The notes beneath the pieces were generated by a model. That model was not told the DNA's origin, searched no databases, and worked only from the letters and a program-made list of their open reading frames with translations. A stretch of 64,000 bases of DNA from Lycocorax pyrrhopterus obiensis (lineage: Eukaryota > Chordata > Aves > Passeriformes > Paradisaeidae): contig JACSVZ010000004.1 in assembly GCA_014706295.1 (NCBI GenBank), forward strand, positions 16,375,264 to 16,439,263, written 5' to 3'. Of this stretch, positions 39,801 to 54,100 are shown one piece after another; the stretch's first letter is position 1, and each line of letters opens with the position of its first letter. Made by a program: the position numbers and the translations under genes.

Positions 39801-40317
39801 AACTAGAATTTAATTCATCCACTTAATTATGATAAACAGTTTTTGGCTCAAAGTTTCCCCCATTCAAGTGGGGGAATGTTTAGTGACTTACCACAGTAAT
39901 TTTTTGCAGATTTGCAGATGGAATAAAAAAGGGAATCTAAGCATTTTTGTATTCCTTTTCTTATCTTTATTTCCCAACCTCTGCCTGGTGAAAACAGTTT
40001 CTAGAAATGCTTGAGAAAGAGAAGGCTGAATGTAGCCCCTTCTAAACTCAAACTCCTCTTCAAATATAAATGGGATATCAGCATAAAATAAAGCTTTGCA
40101 ACTCTCAGTCTTCCAAGTCTATACATTCTGTTCTCGGCAAGAGCAGAGATTAATTAATCTAGCTAGAGTCTTCCATTTTGGCAAACTTGTTTTGGAGAAA
40201 AAAACTGTTATTAGCTTTAGATACTTTTAATTACAAGTTTAAGAGATTAAAGACAAAGGGCATTTCTCAGATCCTTCAGGTTTTTTTTAAATAACTAAGT
40301 CCTTGATTAACACACAT

Positions 40318-40364
40318 TTAAAGGAAAATGATTAATCACACTTAAAGGAAAATGATTAATCACA
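40318..40364. repeat. Tandem duplication of a 24-bp unit
   Basis: TTAAAGGAAAATGATTAATC-ACA occurs twice with a 24-bp period and no mismatch over the shared part. Confidence 0.94.
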
Positions 40365-43243
40365 GTCAAGACACTGTCAATCTTAGGCTAATTCCCATTT
40401 CTACTAACACTTATACATCACAGAACCTACTGTACCAAAAAGCTAAGACTGGCTGGACTAGCAATTAAATAGCTTCACCAACTTTGCTAAGGTGGCTTAT
40501 GCCTTTCACATCCCAGTTCCTTCTAAAAATTATCTAATCAAGTTTGCAGACAAGAATTGTCTACTAAAAACACAAACCAGTGCTCAACCAGAGTCCTAGT
40601 TCCACAAAAGGTCAACAGACAGTATTTGTACAGGAAAACAATAAAAGAAGAGACATAGTTTATATTTATTTAGTTACTCTATTTTGAACCAGCAAGACTG
40701 ATCATTTCACAAATCTGCACATGTCTTTCTGTGCACGTGCTTAATTCATGTGTTTAAAGGAGCTGGTTTCAGGATACATCTAGAAAGAAAAAAAAATGGG
40801 TTTATCTTCCTGTGTTTTGTAAAGCTGTTTTATAAAACTCTTCTCCAATGAACTGATGGAGATATCCAAAACAAGTAGCAAATACTTTTACTAAAAGTTA
40901 CCACAGAAGTTTTTCTTCCTGACACAAGGAGCCTCTAAGACTGAAGTTTGCATTCTGAAAGTTCCCCTCACTATTTAGGCAAGACTATGTGTCATTGTCA
41001 TGACACTGAGATGGGACACGGAGGGGTACAAAATAAATTCATAGCATTAAAAATTCTATCATTTCATATTCTGTGCAATGTCCCTATTTTTTCCCTTATT
41101 ACCATCATGGTGGGTGCTAAAAAGTACTAAACGATTTCACTATAAAATACAAATTCAAGTATTCTCATATTTTCATAGCAAGCAATCATATACACCTTTA
41201 TTTTCTTTTACAGAATAGCTAGCCTGGTTTTTACAATGATAATTGGCCACAGACTTGAGGATATTACCTCTATCACTTACCATTTAATCTAAAAAAGAAG
41301 GTGGAAAATGTTGGTGAAGAGAAAGGGACAAAGAAAAGAGGCCATTCCAGTTACTCTTGAAGGAAGAAAGGTAAAGGTTTGAAGGATGAAACCTGCAGTT
41401 CCAGCAGGTTTGGGACCTGATATTTGGGACCAAATGAGGCACCTGAGAGGAAAAAGAAAGAACTTCTCCTCTCTGAAGAGGTCAGGCTTCCTGATGGAAC
41501 TGAAATACCTGCTCTGTAGACTGAGCACAGGAGCAAAAATGGATCATGTACAATTAATCCCCTTTGTCACTCTGTCATGCCTAATCTGCAACCCTGGGTA
41601 TTAAAGAATCATTTAAACACAAGGATCTGGTATCTTTCAAAAGTAAACAATCACTTACTATAGGGAAATTTATTTTAAAACTTGTACATACTCTGCTCTG
41701 GTAGTCATACAGCTCCAGCTCTTGCTACGTGAGTGCAGACTTAGATTGCAACCATAAGGTACCAATTCCAGTTAGATTTATATTCCAAAAACTAATTTCA
41801 CCTAAAAAGTACCTAAAAAGCATTTATGATTTTTGATGTCACAGTTATAGCTTAAGGCAAGATTGCACCTGCAGGGAAAAGATCAGGCTGCAACCGCAGT
41901 GGAAAAAAACAATGCAGAGAAGTTCAGAAAAAGCACAGGAGGAATGTCACGCATTTTATAAGATCCTGGGGACAATTTCCACCTGTCTGGGTGAAGCTGA
42001 GGCAGCAGAGGATCTGCCATGTTCCCAACAGGTCAAATGGTCTGTGCTGCACAGAGTCCACCTCGTACACTCAGGGGAGCTTCTTACCCCTGCAGTTATC
42101 TCACCTCTGATTCATACGGCCTGAACCCTTCTCCAGGGACTGAAGGATGCAACAGCTTTTGATGAAACTATCGAAGATCTGAGGCTGAAGCAGCAGCAGG
42201 GCACTTAGCAGTTTTTCAGGCAGCAGCCATGAGTGGATGGTACAGTCTTAACCACATCTTTTCGTGTCGCTTTCAGGATTTACTACACCTGGATCTAGGT
42301 CATATTACCTCACTGAATATCACCTACACCTTAGCATAAGCTCAGTAAGAAAGAATCCTCTCCAAAGCCTTAATATGTGCAGAAAACACCTGTGTTTATG
42401 AAAAACAATGGTTCTCACCAGAGTACAGCAGTATCTGCTACCATAAGGAAATCCATCAAAAATTATTATCCAGTTTAGGACAAAGCAGCCTTTTATAGAC
42501 CGTAAGTGTAACTGGAACACACATAACTTATTCCAATTAGCTGGAAGTCCTGACATAGCAGGTGGCAGCAGTGCATCCATTACTATAATGTGGAAAATAT
42601 ATGGTGCATGGCAACAGGCAGTTGTATTTGTCTTGATTATGGAACCTGGAAACAGCACTTTCTATCCTATCTGCTGTGGAGAAATCATTTTTTCTGACCC
42701 TCGAATGGAAACGAGCCTTTAACAACATACACAGGTGACACTTTCATGTTCCTTCTGCTAAATGAATATCAGGGCTATGAGTCTTCTATGGACACTTAAA
42801 CACCCATTACAAGAGAATTTGATTGTGAACATGAAGTAGAAAAAAGTCAGAAAGAATTTTAGGTCATACAGGCACTTAGAAATCTCTCAAGCTAGAGGAG
42901 GGAGAATGAAAAGATCTTTCTTACCCCAGTGCACAAGGCTACAGTAGTGCACGCACTAACAGCACATGTGAAATTATAAACCTTTGTCTCCCTTCTGGAA
43001 ACAGTAATTATTTGCCATTATTGCTCTGAACCCATGCTGCAATTATGGGTTTCCCTCTAGTCAATTCAGCCATAAGAGAGCTGGATCTAAACTCAGCCTG
43101 TCTTCTCAAACATGCCCATGTATCAATGGAAATTATATGAACACAGCAGCTACTTCATCATTCCCACCACGGATGCCTAAAATATGAGAGATCAAACATG
43201 ACTAACCAGATTCATGTTTTAGTATATTCTATTGCTAGAGGGG

Positions 43244-43260
43244 AAAAAAAAAAAAAAAAA
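43244..43260. repeat. A17 homopolymer
   Basis: Run of 17 A after GAGGGG; no recognisable retrocopy upstream. Confidence 0.9.
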
Positions 43261-43813
43261 GCTTGTTGCAACTGGAAATGAGAGATTCCTGCACAGTCAA
43301 ACAAGACATTAAAATCTCGGAAGAAATAATAGCCTGATGCTGTTGCTGACCCTTTGGCTTAGCCATGTTTTAAAGCAGTGGATGACATTGTTGCAAATGC
43401 CTGACCTAAGAGCAATACTTGTAAATCCCTTTTTAAATAATAATTACAGAATATTATTCCTTATCCATTCATTCATGAAATATTTTACTCAGGATTGTTA
43501 CCAGCCCTACAGGAGGCAGAGAGGAATTTTTAATTTACCAATGGGGAGCCTGAGAACAATTGGCAATAAAACTAACTCCCCACTCCTGCCCTGGTCAAAT
43601 ACTCCATGTGAATACAGTTGTGCAATTACTTGGGATGCACAGAAAGCTGAAATCACACCTCTATATACAAGGGCAGCTTTTGAGATAAGACACAGGTAAA
43701 TAAAATCTAATTGTTAAGGATACAGGAGATCAAAACGTGCCTCATTAAACATTTCAACGGAATTTCTACCTTAGCTATCTTAATAATGTCTTATTGTCTT
43801 AATGCTTGCAATG

Positions 43814-44403
43814 TGTGCTGGTTTTGGCTGAGATAGAGTTCAATTTCTTCCTAGTACTTAGTGTGGGGCTGTGTTTTGGATTTGTGCTGGCAACAGTGTT
43901 GGTAATTCAGGGGGGTTTTAGTTATTGCTGAGCAGGGCTTACACAGAGTTGAGGCCTTTTCATCTTCTCATCCAACCCCATCAGTGAGCAGTGGGGTGCA
44001 CGAGGAGGTGGGAGGGGCCACAGCTGGGACAGCTGACCCCAAATGACCAAAGGGACATTCCATACCCTGTGGCATCACACTCAGCATATAAAGCTGGGGG
44101 AAGAAGGAAAAAGAAGGGGACATTTGGAGTGATGGTGTTTGTCTTCCCGAGTCACTGTTACCTGTGATGGAGCCCAGATGTCCCGGGGATGGCTGAAGAC
44201 GTGACTCTCCATGGGAAGGGGTGGGGAAATTCCTTGGTCTGCTTTGCTTGCATGCATGACTTTTGCTTTACTTATTAAACCATCTTTATCTCAAACAACG
44301 AGTTTTGTCACTTTAACTCTCCTGATTCTCTCCCCCATCCCACCGGTGGTGAGTGGGTGAGTGAGGGTGGGCCTTGCTTGGGGCCTGGGGTTGAACCATG
44401 ACA
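43814..44403 (+). mobile_element. Solo LTR of an avian endogenous retrovirus (ERVL-like)
   Basis: A 590-bp unit starting TGTGCTGGTTTTGGCTG and ending GGTTGAACCATGACA, with TG...CA termini. TATAAA lies at 44087-44092 and ATTAAA at 44274-44279, giving a normal U3-R-U5 layout. I recognise the opening, TTATTGCTGAGCAGGGCTTA and CAGCTGACCCCAA blocks from a common family of avian LTRs; the ERVL label is from memory. The 5-bp flanks (CAATG and CGATT) do not match well, so the target duplication is eroded. No gag, pol or env sequence adjoins it. A 128-codon minus-strand frame at 44291-44677 runs through its end and is not a gene. Confidence 0.9.
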
Positions 44404-45111
44404 CGATTCTTATTAAAAAGAAAATGTACACACACAAACACATCCATATACATACACATGGGCATGACTGAAGACTAGTCTGCCTCATAATTCTGAATGC
44501 TGCCCATAATTCTGAATCCAGCACAGGCTGCCGAAGATGACAGGGGAAGATAGCTGAAGGTTTATAACACAACCAGGGAACTGGGATCACTGGTGATGAA
44601 ACTGGGGTATAAAACGTGGTATGTCCACACAATCCCATGGACAGTCTGCCTCTTCTGCAGACTCTGCTCTCCTTCAAGGCTCCTAACTCATCATATTTAC
44701 CACGCCAGAAAATGACTGATTTGGCCCTTATGTAGGTGTGTTTTCAGAAAGGCGTATTTACGTAGGAGGCAAAGCTTTACTTTCTTCTCTCAATAAAGAA
44801 TTATTGGCAAAAGGAAAACAAACATTATAAATGTTTTTCATTTAAAGTCATCTTCTCTGATAGGGACTGGATAAAAGACCAAAAATTCTAAGTATAATAA
44901 TTTTATTTCACATGCATGAATTAGTATATGGGACAGCTAAATGCCAACTGGTATCATCGTCATGCCTACCGAGTTAAAACACAGTGTTTTGTTATTCTTA
45001 CTAACCATTTGTGGGGGAAATTTTAATTCTGAAAGCAAAAGTGGCCTGTCAAAAATACTCTAAGAAATTTTAAAAGAAGAGACAGGAAATGTTCGTGCAT
45101 ATTGTTCATTT

Positions 45112-45128
45112 AAAGAAAGAAAGAAAGA
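45112..45128. repeat. (AAAG)n microsatellite
   Basis: Four AAAG units followed by one base; short. Confidence 0.8.
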
Positions 45129-48100
45129 CAATGCTGCAGAAGATAAGAAAAATTATGCATAAGTAGAGGTCCATGCTAACTTTCAGCAAGGCTTTAGCCT
45201 GTTGTTTTCATTTATATTTAAGATACAAAGACATTTTAATTAAATTAGCATTTATATAGAGAGTTCTTAAATTAATGGAACATTTAAGAAATACCCAGCA
45301 TATAAAATGACATCCTTTAAATTGCTGAAATACCTGGATAATATTTCAGCATGTGTAGCTTTCACTTCAGGGATAATTCATTTGGCCGTCTGGGCAACAG
45401 CGTTTACCCTATACAATTTTTATCCACTAAAGACTCTATCGCTGCATAAGATTCCCAGGAACATAAAACAAGCAGCAGTGAAGGCCCTTTGTCTCCTTTC
45501 TTAAATTAAACAGGACTGTCCATATCTTGTGAGGCATTAGCTTCCCTCCCCAGCTACCAGCTGGGGATGCTGGTCAGGCTGAACGGAGAGCTGCAGCTCA
45601 CTGACAGACCAGCAATGCTCTCCTGGTTCTGGGGTTTGTGACCATGAAGAGGAAGTTTTATCCACTAGTCCAATCACACCTTGCTTTAGATAACTCTCAC
45701 TGGCATTTGAAGAGTGCTGCGTCTTCAACAGATCTGCCAGCACAAACACTTTAAAAAGCAATGTAGACACCAAACCCAACTGGCAACCTTCCTGGAAGGT
45801 ATGGTCATGAAACACTGCAAAATACAGCTTCCAGCTATCTCTGTCAGGAGAGGATCTGACCTAGGTGTTTCTGGCACTAATGCTAGACCACAGTCAGCAT
45901 CTTCTCTCTGTATGTCTGGGTACAGGCACACCTCAGGGCCAGGCATGATGAAAAGACCTGAAAGCCAGGGCTTGGCAGCACCTTGAGCTGGTGAGGACAT
46001 GGCTCATTCAATCACTATGAATGCAGGATGCAGAAACCTCATACAACATTAAAGTTTACCCATATTTCATTTTTTATTTTCAGAATATCTGAGTAATTAT
46101 GTCACAGAGACTTTATTGTGCATAATATCACTGCATTAGTGAATCTGCCAGTCTGAGTACATTGAAATTACACCTAAAACAAGTTTACTGGCCAAAATAC
46201 AACAGTTTGAACCAGCAACACTGCATGCCAGTGATGACACTACCTAAAGACCCAAATCTGAAATGCAAAGGACAAGCAGGGAACCGGAGAGTCCTCTTGT
46301 CTCAAATCTGTTACAGTCTTGGATTCCACTTCCTAGAAAACTACTAGTAAGATATGAACTTACCAAGAAATTGTAATTGTTTTTTCCCCTACCACAATTT
46401 AATACACTTTATCAGATAATTAAAATTTCAAAGCTGCAAGGTAAATGTTCTACAGGGTCTTTGGCTGACTGACTGACTGCAAAAGGAAACATAGACGCAG
46501 TGATTTAGAATTAAGATGGAATGGCTGAACATGGCAATACATCCTGACTTCTTTAAAAGGGTTATCTATAAATATTAGATATACACCGATACATTTTAAC
46601 TACTATACCTTCATTGTGCATATTTAACTCCTTGGCAATTATGCAGTATAGCTCAGAACGTTTGGATTGATGTCTCTGCTGAAATCAAAACCAAGAAACC
46701 TTTTATATATTGCTAAGTACTGTCCAAGAATATTTAATGGGCTCCAATGAAGATGTAACCAGGGTATATCTAAGGTAATGGAATAAGCTGTCCTCTAGCT
46801 CTGTTTATTAGGAAATACATCATTATTAAATCTTAATCCATTCCATAAGAAAGTAAGCAAAGGAGGAATAACTGCAGCAAGACAAATAGCCTTATTAGAA
46901 GAAGATCTAAGAATACCTTTATTTCGAAATTGGATTAGAGGTATGACAGACTGTGCCACGTAGGAAAAAAAAGGTCTGTGCCATTTATCAAGGAATCTAA
47001 AATTTGATAAAATGCATGTGTGTGCAGAAGGATCGTTTCATAAACACATTTAAGTGAATATGATACAATAAATTGAGCCTATGGACATGTGCTGAATAAT
47101 TATTTATGATAGCAGTAAAATGTGATGGTGGTATTTATTATTCAAGGGTTTTCTCCATGACAGGTAGTGGGTTTTTTTCCTTTCTAATTATGATTCAGTG
47201 CTACGTCTTTATTTTTAGTTTTTTCTACTGCATATATGCACCGAACATATACTGTATGAAAAAAAGACGTTTTAAAAATGCCTCAACAAAATTAAAAACT
47301 TAATGCCACACTGCAAATCTAGAGTCTGAGAAAATACCTTTCTACATCAGAGAATACAAATTGTTCTAGTACCTCCAAGAGCTACTAAAATTTCTCATTA
47401 ACATTGCGTTTCTATCAGATAAGAGTAATGTTCCCTGATTTCTCATCTCTTCCTGCTAGGAGTGAAGAAAGTTATAAAGATGCCAAAGAAACAAAAGGAC
47501 ACTGATTAGAGTTTTATGCCCAGTAAACCTTGCTCTGAGGACTAAACAGACTTCATCAATGCAGATATTTTGTAGTGGACAAGTTCCATCCAGAAGACTT
47601 TGATGCATATTGTTAGTGTGCACTCGTCCATTGGACTCTGTAAAATCTGGACTTTCAGGGACAATCTTCAGCCCCATCCTCTTGCAAATCTTATTTGCAG
47701 CCCCTCCTCTCTACAGAGATCCCTCATGCCAGTGTAATATGAAAAAGGATTTCAGTACATGGGGAACAGCTTATTAATTTTACACAGCTCTTGAGCTATT
47801 TTGAAACCTACCCTGGAGAGTACTGTCAGCAGTAAAGAGTGATTATTTCCTCAGCTTTCTTGTCTTTTTCTATTCAATCCGTCTGCTCAGCACAATGGGC
47901 TCATAACCTCTGACTGAAATTTCTAGATGCCACCATAATACAAATATTAAAAACTGTAACGTTCACTAACATAAGATATAAAAGACATGCTACATGACAT
48001 TATTAAAAAAATATATGAAAGAAAGCTAATGCTGACCTTCCCTCTGTGACTGTTGGCTCTTCATATCTGTGGGTATTGCACATGGTAAATCAGACAGACT

Positions 48101-51100
48101 CACTGCAATCCAGAAAGCCTTGCCCCGGTCATTGTCACAAAAAATGTCCGGTGAAATCACTCTGATGAACTGCTAATTATGCTAACAGTCCTACAGTAAT
48201 GAAGGCAACTAATCCTTTTCAACAAAGCTATCTTCATTGAATGAAATCCTCACCTCATTCACATTCACTCACGGAATTGAGAGAAAATACTTTCCCTACC
48301 GATGCCAACATTCAAACATCCAGAGCAATTACATGGAGAGGGAACATTTAAATGGCAAACAGTATCTGTAAAACAAAATGACACGAGGTGAAGCCACCAG
48401 TTCAAATTTCGACTCAATGCATTACGACTGCCCTTCTTACTTAATAGACATCAGATACCATGAGCAACTGGAATTACAAGACAAGCAGAGGCAACTGCCC
48501 CTCATGGACACAAAAATGTAAGCAATGATGGGGAGTTTGGAAAGATTTGACTTATACCAAAAGACAGGCAAACCTCATCTGTGAAGGCATGAGAGCTCAA
48601 AGTTTGGTGTTCTGGCACCCACAAGGATCAGTATTTTAACCCTTTTCTACATCTAAAATAATTACAATAGCTCTATAAAAATCAAAACAGATAACTGTGG
48701 AGTTACTCCCAGGGGAGGGGGTGATGGAAATACAGAAATTTTCACAGGGAGAAAATATGTCTTTTTCTTAAAAAGATATGCTGTCTGCTCAACTCATTTT
48801 CCTTTCTTTGTCCCCTCTCTCCTGTCTTTGCATACCCCTTTTTCTGTTTTGCTTTTTTTTCCCACTTGTCAGTTCTGTGAATCCCACGGTGTGACCTACA
48901 CAGCAAAGGAAGGAAGAGTGGCATTTGTTCAGTAACTAGCACATTGTTTTAATGCTCCGGGATCTTGGCATTGGCACACCACGATGGAATGAAACAGCGA
49001 CACAGAACGCGAGTCTTTCATTCCTTTTCCCATTCCAGGCTGCTGTGTGACTTAGGGATAGATGCTTTTCACATTTAGATAGGCAAAGCTGCGTGTATTC
49101 CTGGGAACAAACCGGATGGCTGTTCATTAACAAGCACAAGCAAAGGCAGAGCAGAACAATCCTTAACCTGTGCTGTGCTGGTTTTGGTTTGACACGCAGT
49201 GGTGGGAAGAGCACTACCCAAGGAATTGCTCACAGAGGGATGACTGAAGCCTGGCATACGCTGAGCCAGCGTGGAACCTGCCCTAAGCTGTGCCAATGGA
49301 GAGCAGAGTGTTACACACTCTGGCCGTGCCCCAGATACGGCGCTCACATCACGGGCAAGTGCACAAGAGACACAGAGGGAATTTTCAGGTGGCCAGTCTG
49401 GCCACTGTGTGGTTTCTTTGAATCATTCAAGAGGAGATGAATGCAAAGCTGATTCACTGTGTCTCAGCTCCTCTCTGTGAAGCAGGAATAACCATTCCAG
49501 ACAAGCCTGTGCCAAGACAGGCAGCAGTGAGACACCAGTGCATATGAAGGACAAGGGTTAATGCATGTGCCACTTTTCCACATGACAGAAACAGAGGTTT
49601 TTTAGCAATGTTGAACTCATTTACACTAAGCCTCATTTAGCAATAATGACTGCTCATTTTCTCCCTCTGATCTTCCTTTTCTTCCAAACTATATTTTGTC
49701 AATTAACTGACCCCTACAGAAGACAAAAGTACCATTACACACTGTATGCACATGTAAATTTATTCCCAGATTGCATATGATTATATTTTTTTTAGTTTTT
49801 CTTCCATTTCAAGTAATTACATTTGGAAAACGGAAATAAGGAAGAGAGTGATTATCAAATAGCCAGCTGAGCTCAAGTTAATGACTTGAAACAAACAAAA
49901 AATATTTACAAAATCCTGACATATTTACTCACACCACAATTGCTATGACCAGCTTAGGATAAGTCTTTCTCACATCTCCAGTAGTGACCTTGTACTGAAA
50001 CACTGACATTCATCCCTATCCCAAATGCCAGCAAACCAATATAGGATACACTGATCTCACTGAACCCACCTTTCCAAAGTCTGTAAGTTCCCTGGCATGG
50101 AAATTTTATCCTACAAGAACAATGAACAGATAGGATCTCGGGACTCTCCAGGTGAGTCACTTGTGATTTGTATCAGCATCAAAAACTGCCTCTATCACTA
50201 TATAGAAGATATATCACATGTTTTTCCAAATTTAATTATTTACCTTTGCTGACCTTAGGCTCTTTGAAGCTAAGCTTCTGCACACTTATGTGGGAGCTGC
50301 ATTTTCATTTAGATAATCACAGAACTGGCAAAACCACTGCCAGCTACTACTGAAATTTAAGTGTCTGGGTTAGGCATTTACGGGCCACTGTTCTTCTTAG
50401 CAGACCAATAACTCCTCTTATCTGCATGCTTAACTGCAGTTTTGCAATGTTTGCACAGTAAGAAAGTCAAACATCTCAAAATGAGATGTTTGTTTTTGCT
50501 GTTGTTACTGCAAAATAATGTTGTTACTATTTTTTCTTCACCAAGTTCTCCCTCTAAATGCCATACAGAGGATTTTACTACACTCATGTCAGACAACAGC
50601 TAAAGCTGTCAGATTGTGCTGAGTGGTGAAAAGAAACTTCATGAGCTAATGTGAGAAGATTCTACAAAAGTTAAAAACCATCATTACAAAGAATTGTTCT
50701 GGCTTCAATCTTAGCGTGTGACTGGGTTTCTGTTAGAAGTCAGCACGAGCAAAATGAGCTTTTGGCCTATGTACCCTCACACATAACACCTTCTAGCCAA
50801 CAATTTCTAACAAAAGCATATTGCAAGTTTCTTGGGCTTAGGACTTGAAAAATAAGGTCTTCTAATTCATAAGGCATAATGGGAGCAATCATACTCCCAC
50901 AAATTCAGTAGAATTCCCAAGCAATAAAAAGTTGCTTGGAAAAACTTTCAAGCAATAAAATAACTGTAGTCTTTACCCTCACCTTCACTTACCCATGTAA
51001 TGCTCTATTTAGCCTCACTTGAGATAAGAGATTGTTTAGGAAGAGGATATTCACAGCATTTCTATTTTTTTCAGAATAATCGACAGCAGTATTTGAGAGC

Positions 51101-54100
51101 TGCTCTGAATGCCAGGGCTGGGGTGCATGCCCCAGGCAGATTTAAAATCCACAGCAAGGCAAACTGCAAACACAAACCAGCCTGAAAAGAGGATGAGTGG
51201 AAAGATGGGGCTTGGATGAGCGCCACAGAATGTTCTGACCAACTGGGACACCAGGATTTTAGGACGCATCCATTTAGACACAGCCAAAGGGGCTAATCTC
51301 ACATCTGTTGTTTTGTCACAACTTCTAAACTCCTCTCTGTGGGCACTGACTATCAAAACCCAAAATAACGGCATGATTCAATTCATGCTCATATGTTTTC
51401 CATAAATATGGCAATTCATTATATTAGCTGAAAGCTCCCTCATAATTCTTGTCATGTGAAATAAAGTGAATACATCCACTAACTGCATCAAACATTTCAA
51501 AAATACACGTGTTTGCATTATTATTTGCAATATTTTGTTTGCAGTTTAGGCAGCATTGTTTTATGGAGGGAGACCAGGGGCAGAAGTGTTGTGGGCTTGA
51601 GACACATCGTATCTGACAGAGGCAAAACCAATCAGGTCATGCAGTGGAAATTTTGGGCTTGACCTCGATACAAGCAAAGCAGGCCTGGGTCACCAATTAG
51701 AAACAGTGCCTTTTGTATCACTTTCTTCCTTCACATCTCTTCATCTCCACTGGTCAGTCAGGAGGAGCCAAGTCTGTGGCAATTTGTCCCCATCTCCTCT
51801 CCACCTACTTCCCAGGGCTCTAGAGCTGCTGTCACTGAGAAACACAACCAACTCCAGTGATTCAGCAATGCAAACATGGATTAAGACTATATCTGATTCT
51901 TCTTCAAGGTAGAGAAACTTTCTCATGTTTTTTTGAAATTTCTCCAAGTCTAGTCATTCTCTGTTCTTCTTTATTTTACAAATGCAGATGAGCTGAATTA
52001 ATTAAGCAAATTAGAGAAGCCCTATCTCAGTTGTAGATATGCAGGGATAAAAGAACACATTTAGAAGCAGTCAACTTGCTTTAGAAGCTTGTTGGCATTT
52101 CTTTGCATGTACTGCTGCAGTAAAAGAGAGCTAAAGAAAGAGTTAACACTTCTAACATTTTGGAGTAGTTGTCCAAGGGCATCCCCTGCTAAGGCCCCCT
52201 GAACACCAGAAGGATCTGAGCAAATCTTCTGTTGTTGAGCCTCTGTCTCTCCATGTTTGAGCAGCAAGCTCTTCAGGATATACCTATCCCTGGATTTTAA
52301 AGGAAGACTTGTCCTTGTGCCACTTACAGTTCAAATATGCAGAACAACAACAAAAAAGTCTATGTACATTCCTCATCCCTCCAGGTAAACCCTGCCTCAG
52401 CTCCCACCTTGTCAGGCCTTCTGGGATTTAGGATCCCAGATACCGTGTGCTTATTGTATATGCACACTTTCTTTGTCAACCAAGGCCAAGTAAAAAAGCT
52501 TTTTGACTCCTAGGCTACCTACAGTGCATAAGCCACTCATACCCTTAATCTGAGGTGTTTTGGTGGATTTGACCATTTCAGTGCTTTCAGAAATTCAGAA
52601 TTATTTTTCTACCATGGTTCAATAATTGTGGGCCAGAGATGGTGACTTCTCCTAAGCATGGCACTCTCCCTACCGCCTTACCCCAGTCCCATGGAGTGAC
52701 ATCCATTCGCTCCTCCTTTCACACTTTATTTCACTGGCTCATTTTTTCAGTCAATTAAGAGGGAAGGGAATATTTAATTCAGTTGTTCTGACCAGTTGCA
52801 TCTGTGGTTAATGAATATTGTCACTGAGTAGTTTTTTTTAGCATTTTCAACTCTTAGAGAACCTCTCTCTTTTCCAACTCACCACTGTGGACCATTTTCT
52901 CATTATCAAGGAACAACTGTGATATGTAAGAGCATGCACGTGCTTGTGCACAAATGCATATAAAGTCATGAGAAAGAGGCAAGGAAAGCCCTTCCAGACA
53001 TCCATGTAGCTATTCAGAAGGAAAATAGTGTCTAAATGATGGTAAGTACATGGCCCGTCTATGTTTGTTGCTTTTAATTTTATAGAACAGTGTTTTTATT
53101 TATAATAAACTTTTTTTCATCAAATTAGACTCTTCCATTCTCCGTATAATCACAGCTACATTCACAAGTCAGCTTATTATCACAGCGAGATCTATCAGCT
53201 CTGCCTACACTGTATTTACAAACTAGAAAGGGAGTTGTTAGCTTAGAAAAATGCATTACAGACACTGCGATAGACATGAGGACATCAAACTTAATCACAG
53301 AGAGATAAATTAACTGAGTCTGGGGAAAGACAAGAGAGAGGTCAGCAATGTCATCTTGATTACTCAGAGAGGTTAAGAACTACTGCAAACTTTGACCAAG
53401 GAAAGACAAAAGATAAACTTCAGTGAACTGCACTATGTGATCCATTCAAATCACAATAATCAAGCCTATTATCCTATGGTTAACCATGGTGATGACCATC
53501 TGGGTGAGAAAGGGGAGAAAATATTAGGACTGCAGAATTGGTTGTGCTTAAATCACACTGGACACAGTAGTTTTTTCTACTGAGTTCTCCCTTGGAGTAA
53601 AATGAAGAGGCAGAAGGAAATTTCCCTTAAAGCCAAGTCAACTTTTCACTATCAGAAAAAAAAATCCATCTTTGAAAATTAGAAACAGCTGGAAGTACAC
53701 TGCATTGAATGCTAAATTAATTTCTTCTGATAACTTATTTCAAACAGTATTTGATTAAAAGACAATAGAACATGCTTTAAATCTAAAAAACATGGTTACC
53801 ATAGGCTGAGGCAAAAGTGGTGTTGCTGATAAGTGACAACAGTGTTGTTATTTATTTAGCTCTTGTAAAGGCACCCCAGCCAATCAATAGCTATGCATGT
53901 ACCAAGGCAGTGGGACTTGTATAAAGATGCTTATCAGAAATCCATGGGCAACATTCCACTTTTGATTACAGCGCTGCAGACTGTCCCCAGTCCTGCTGGA
54001 GACTGTGTGCCTCCTTGACAAGCCATATTGACAGAAATAATAATATAGAAACCCGAGTTCCTAATATGCATATCCAACTGCACAGCCAATTAACCACTAT

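Larger units (their letters stand above)
39801..43813. other. Intronic DNA without recognised genes
   Basis: Contains one 24-bp tandem duplication and an A17 run. A GC-richer stretch at about 41900-42260 has no frame or repeat I recognise. Confidence 0.55.

Noticed and set aside
43337..43699. 120-codon plus-strand frame
   Set aside because: No similarity or exon signals; ordinary intronic sequence.
44291..44677. 128-codon minus-strand frame
   Set aside because: Overlaps the end of the solo LTR in antisense and continues into intron; not a gene.
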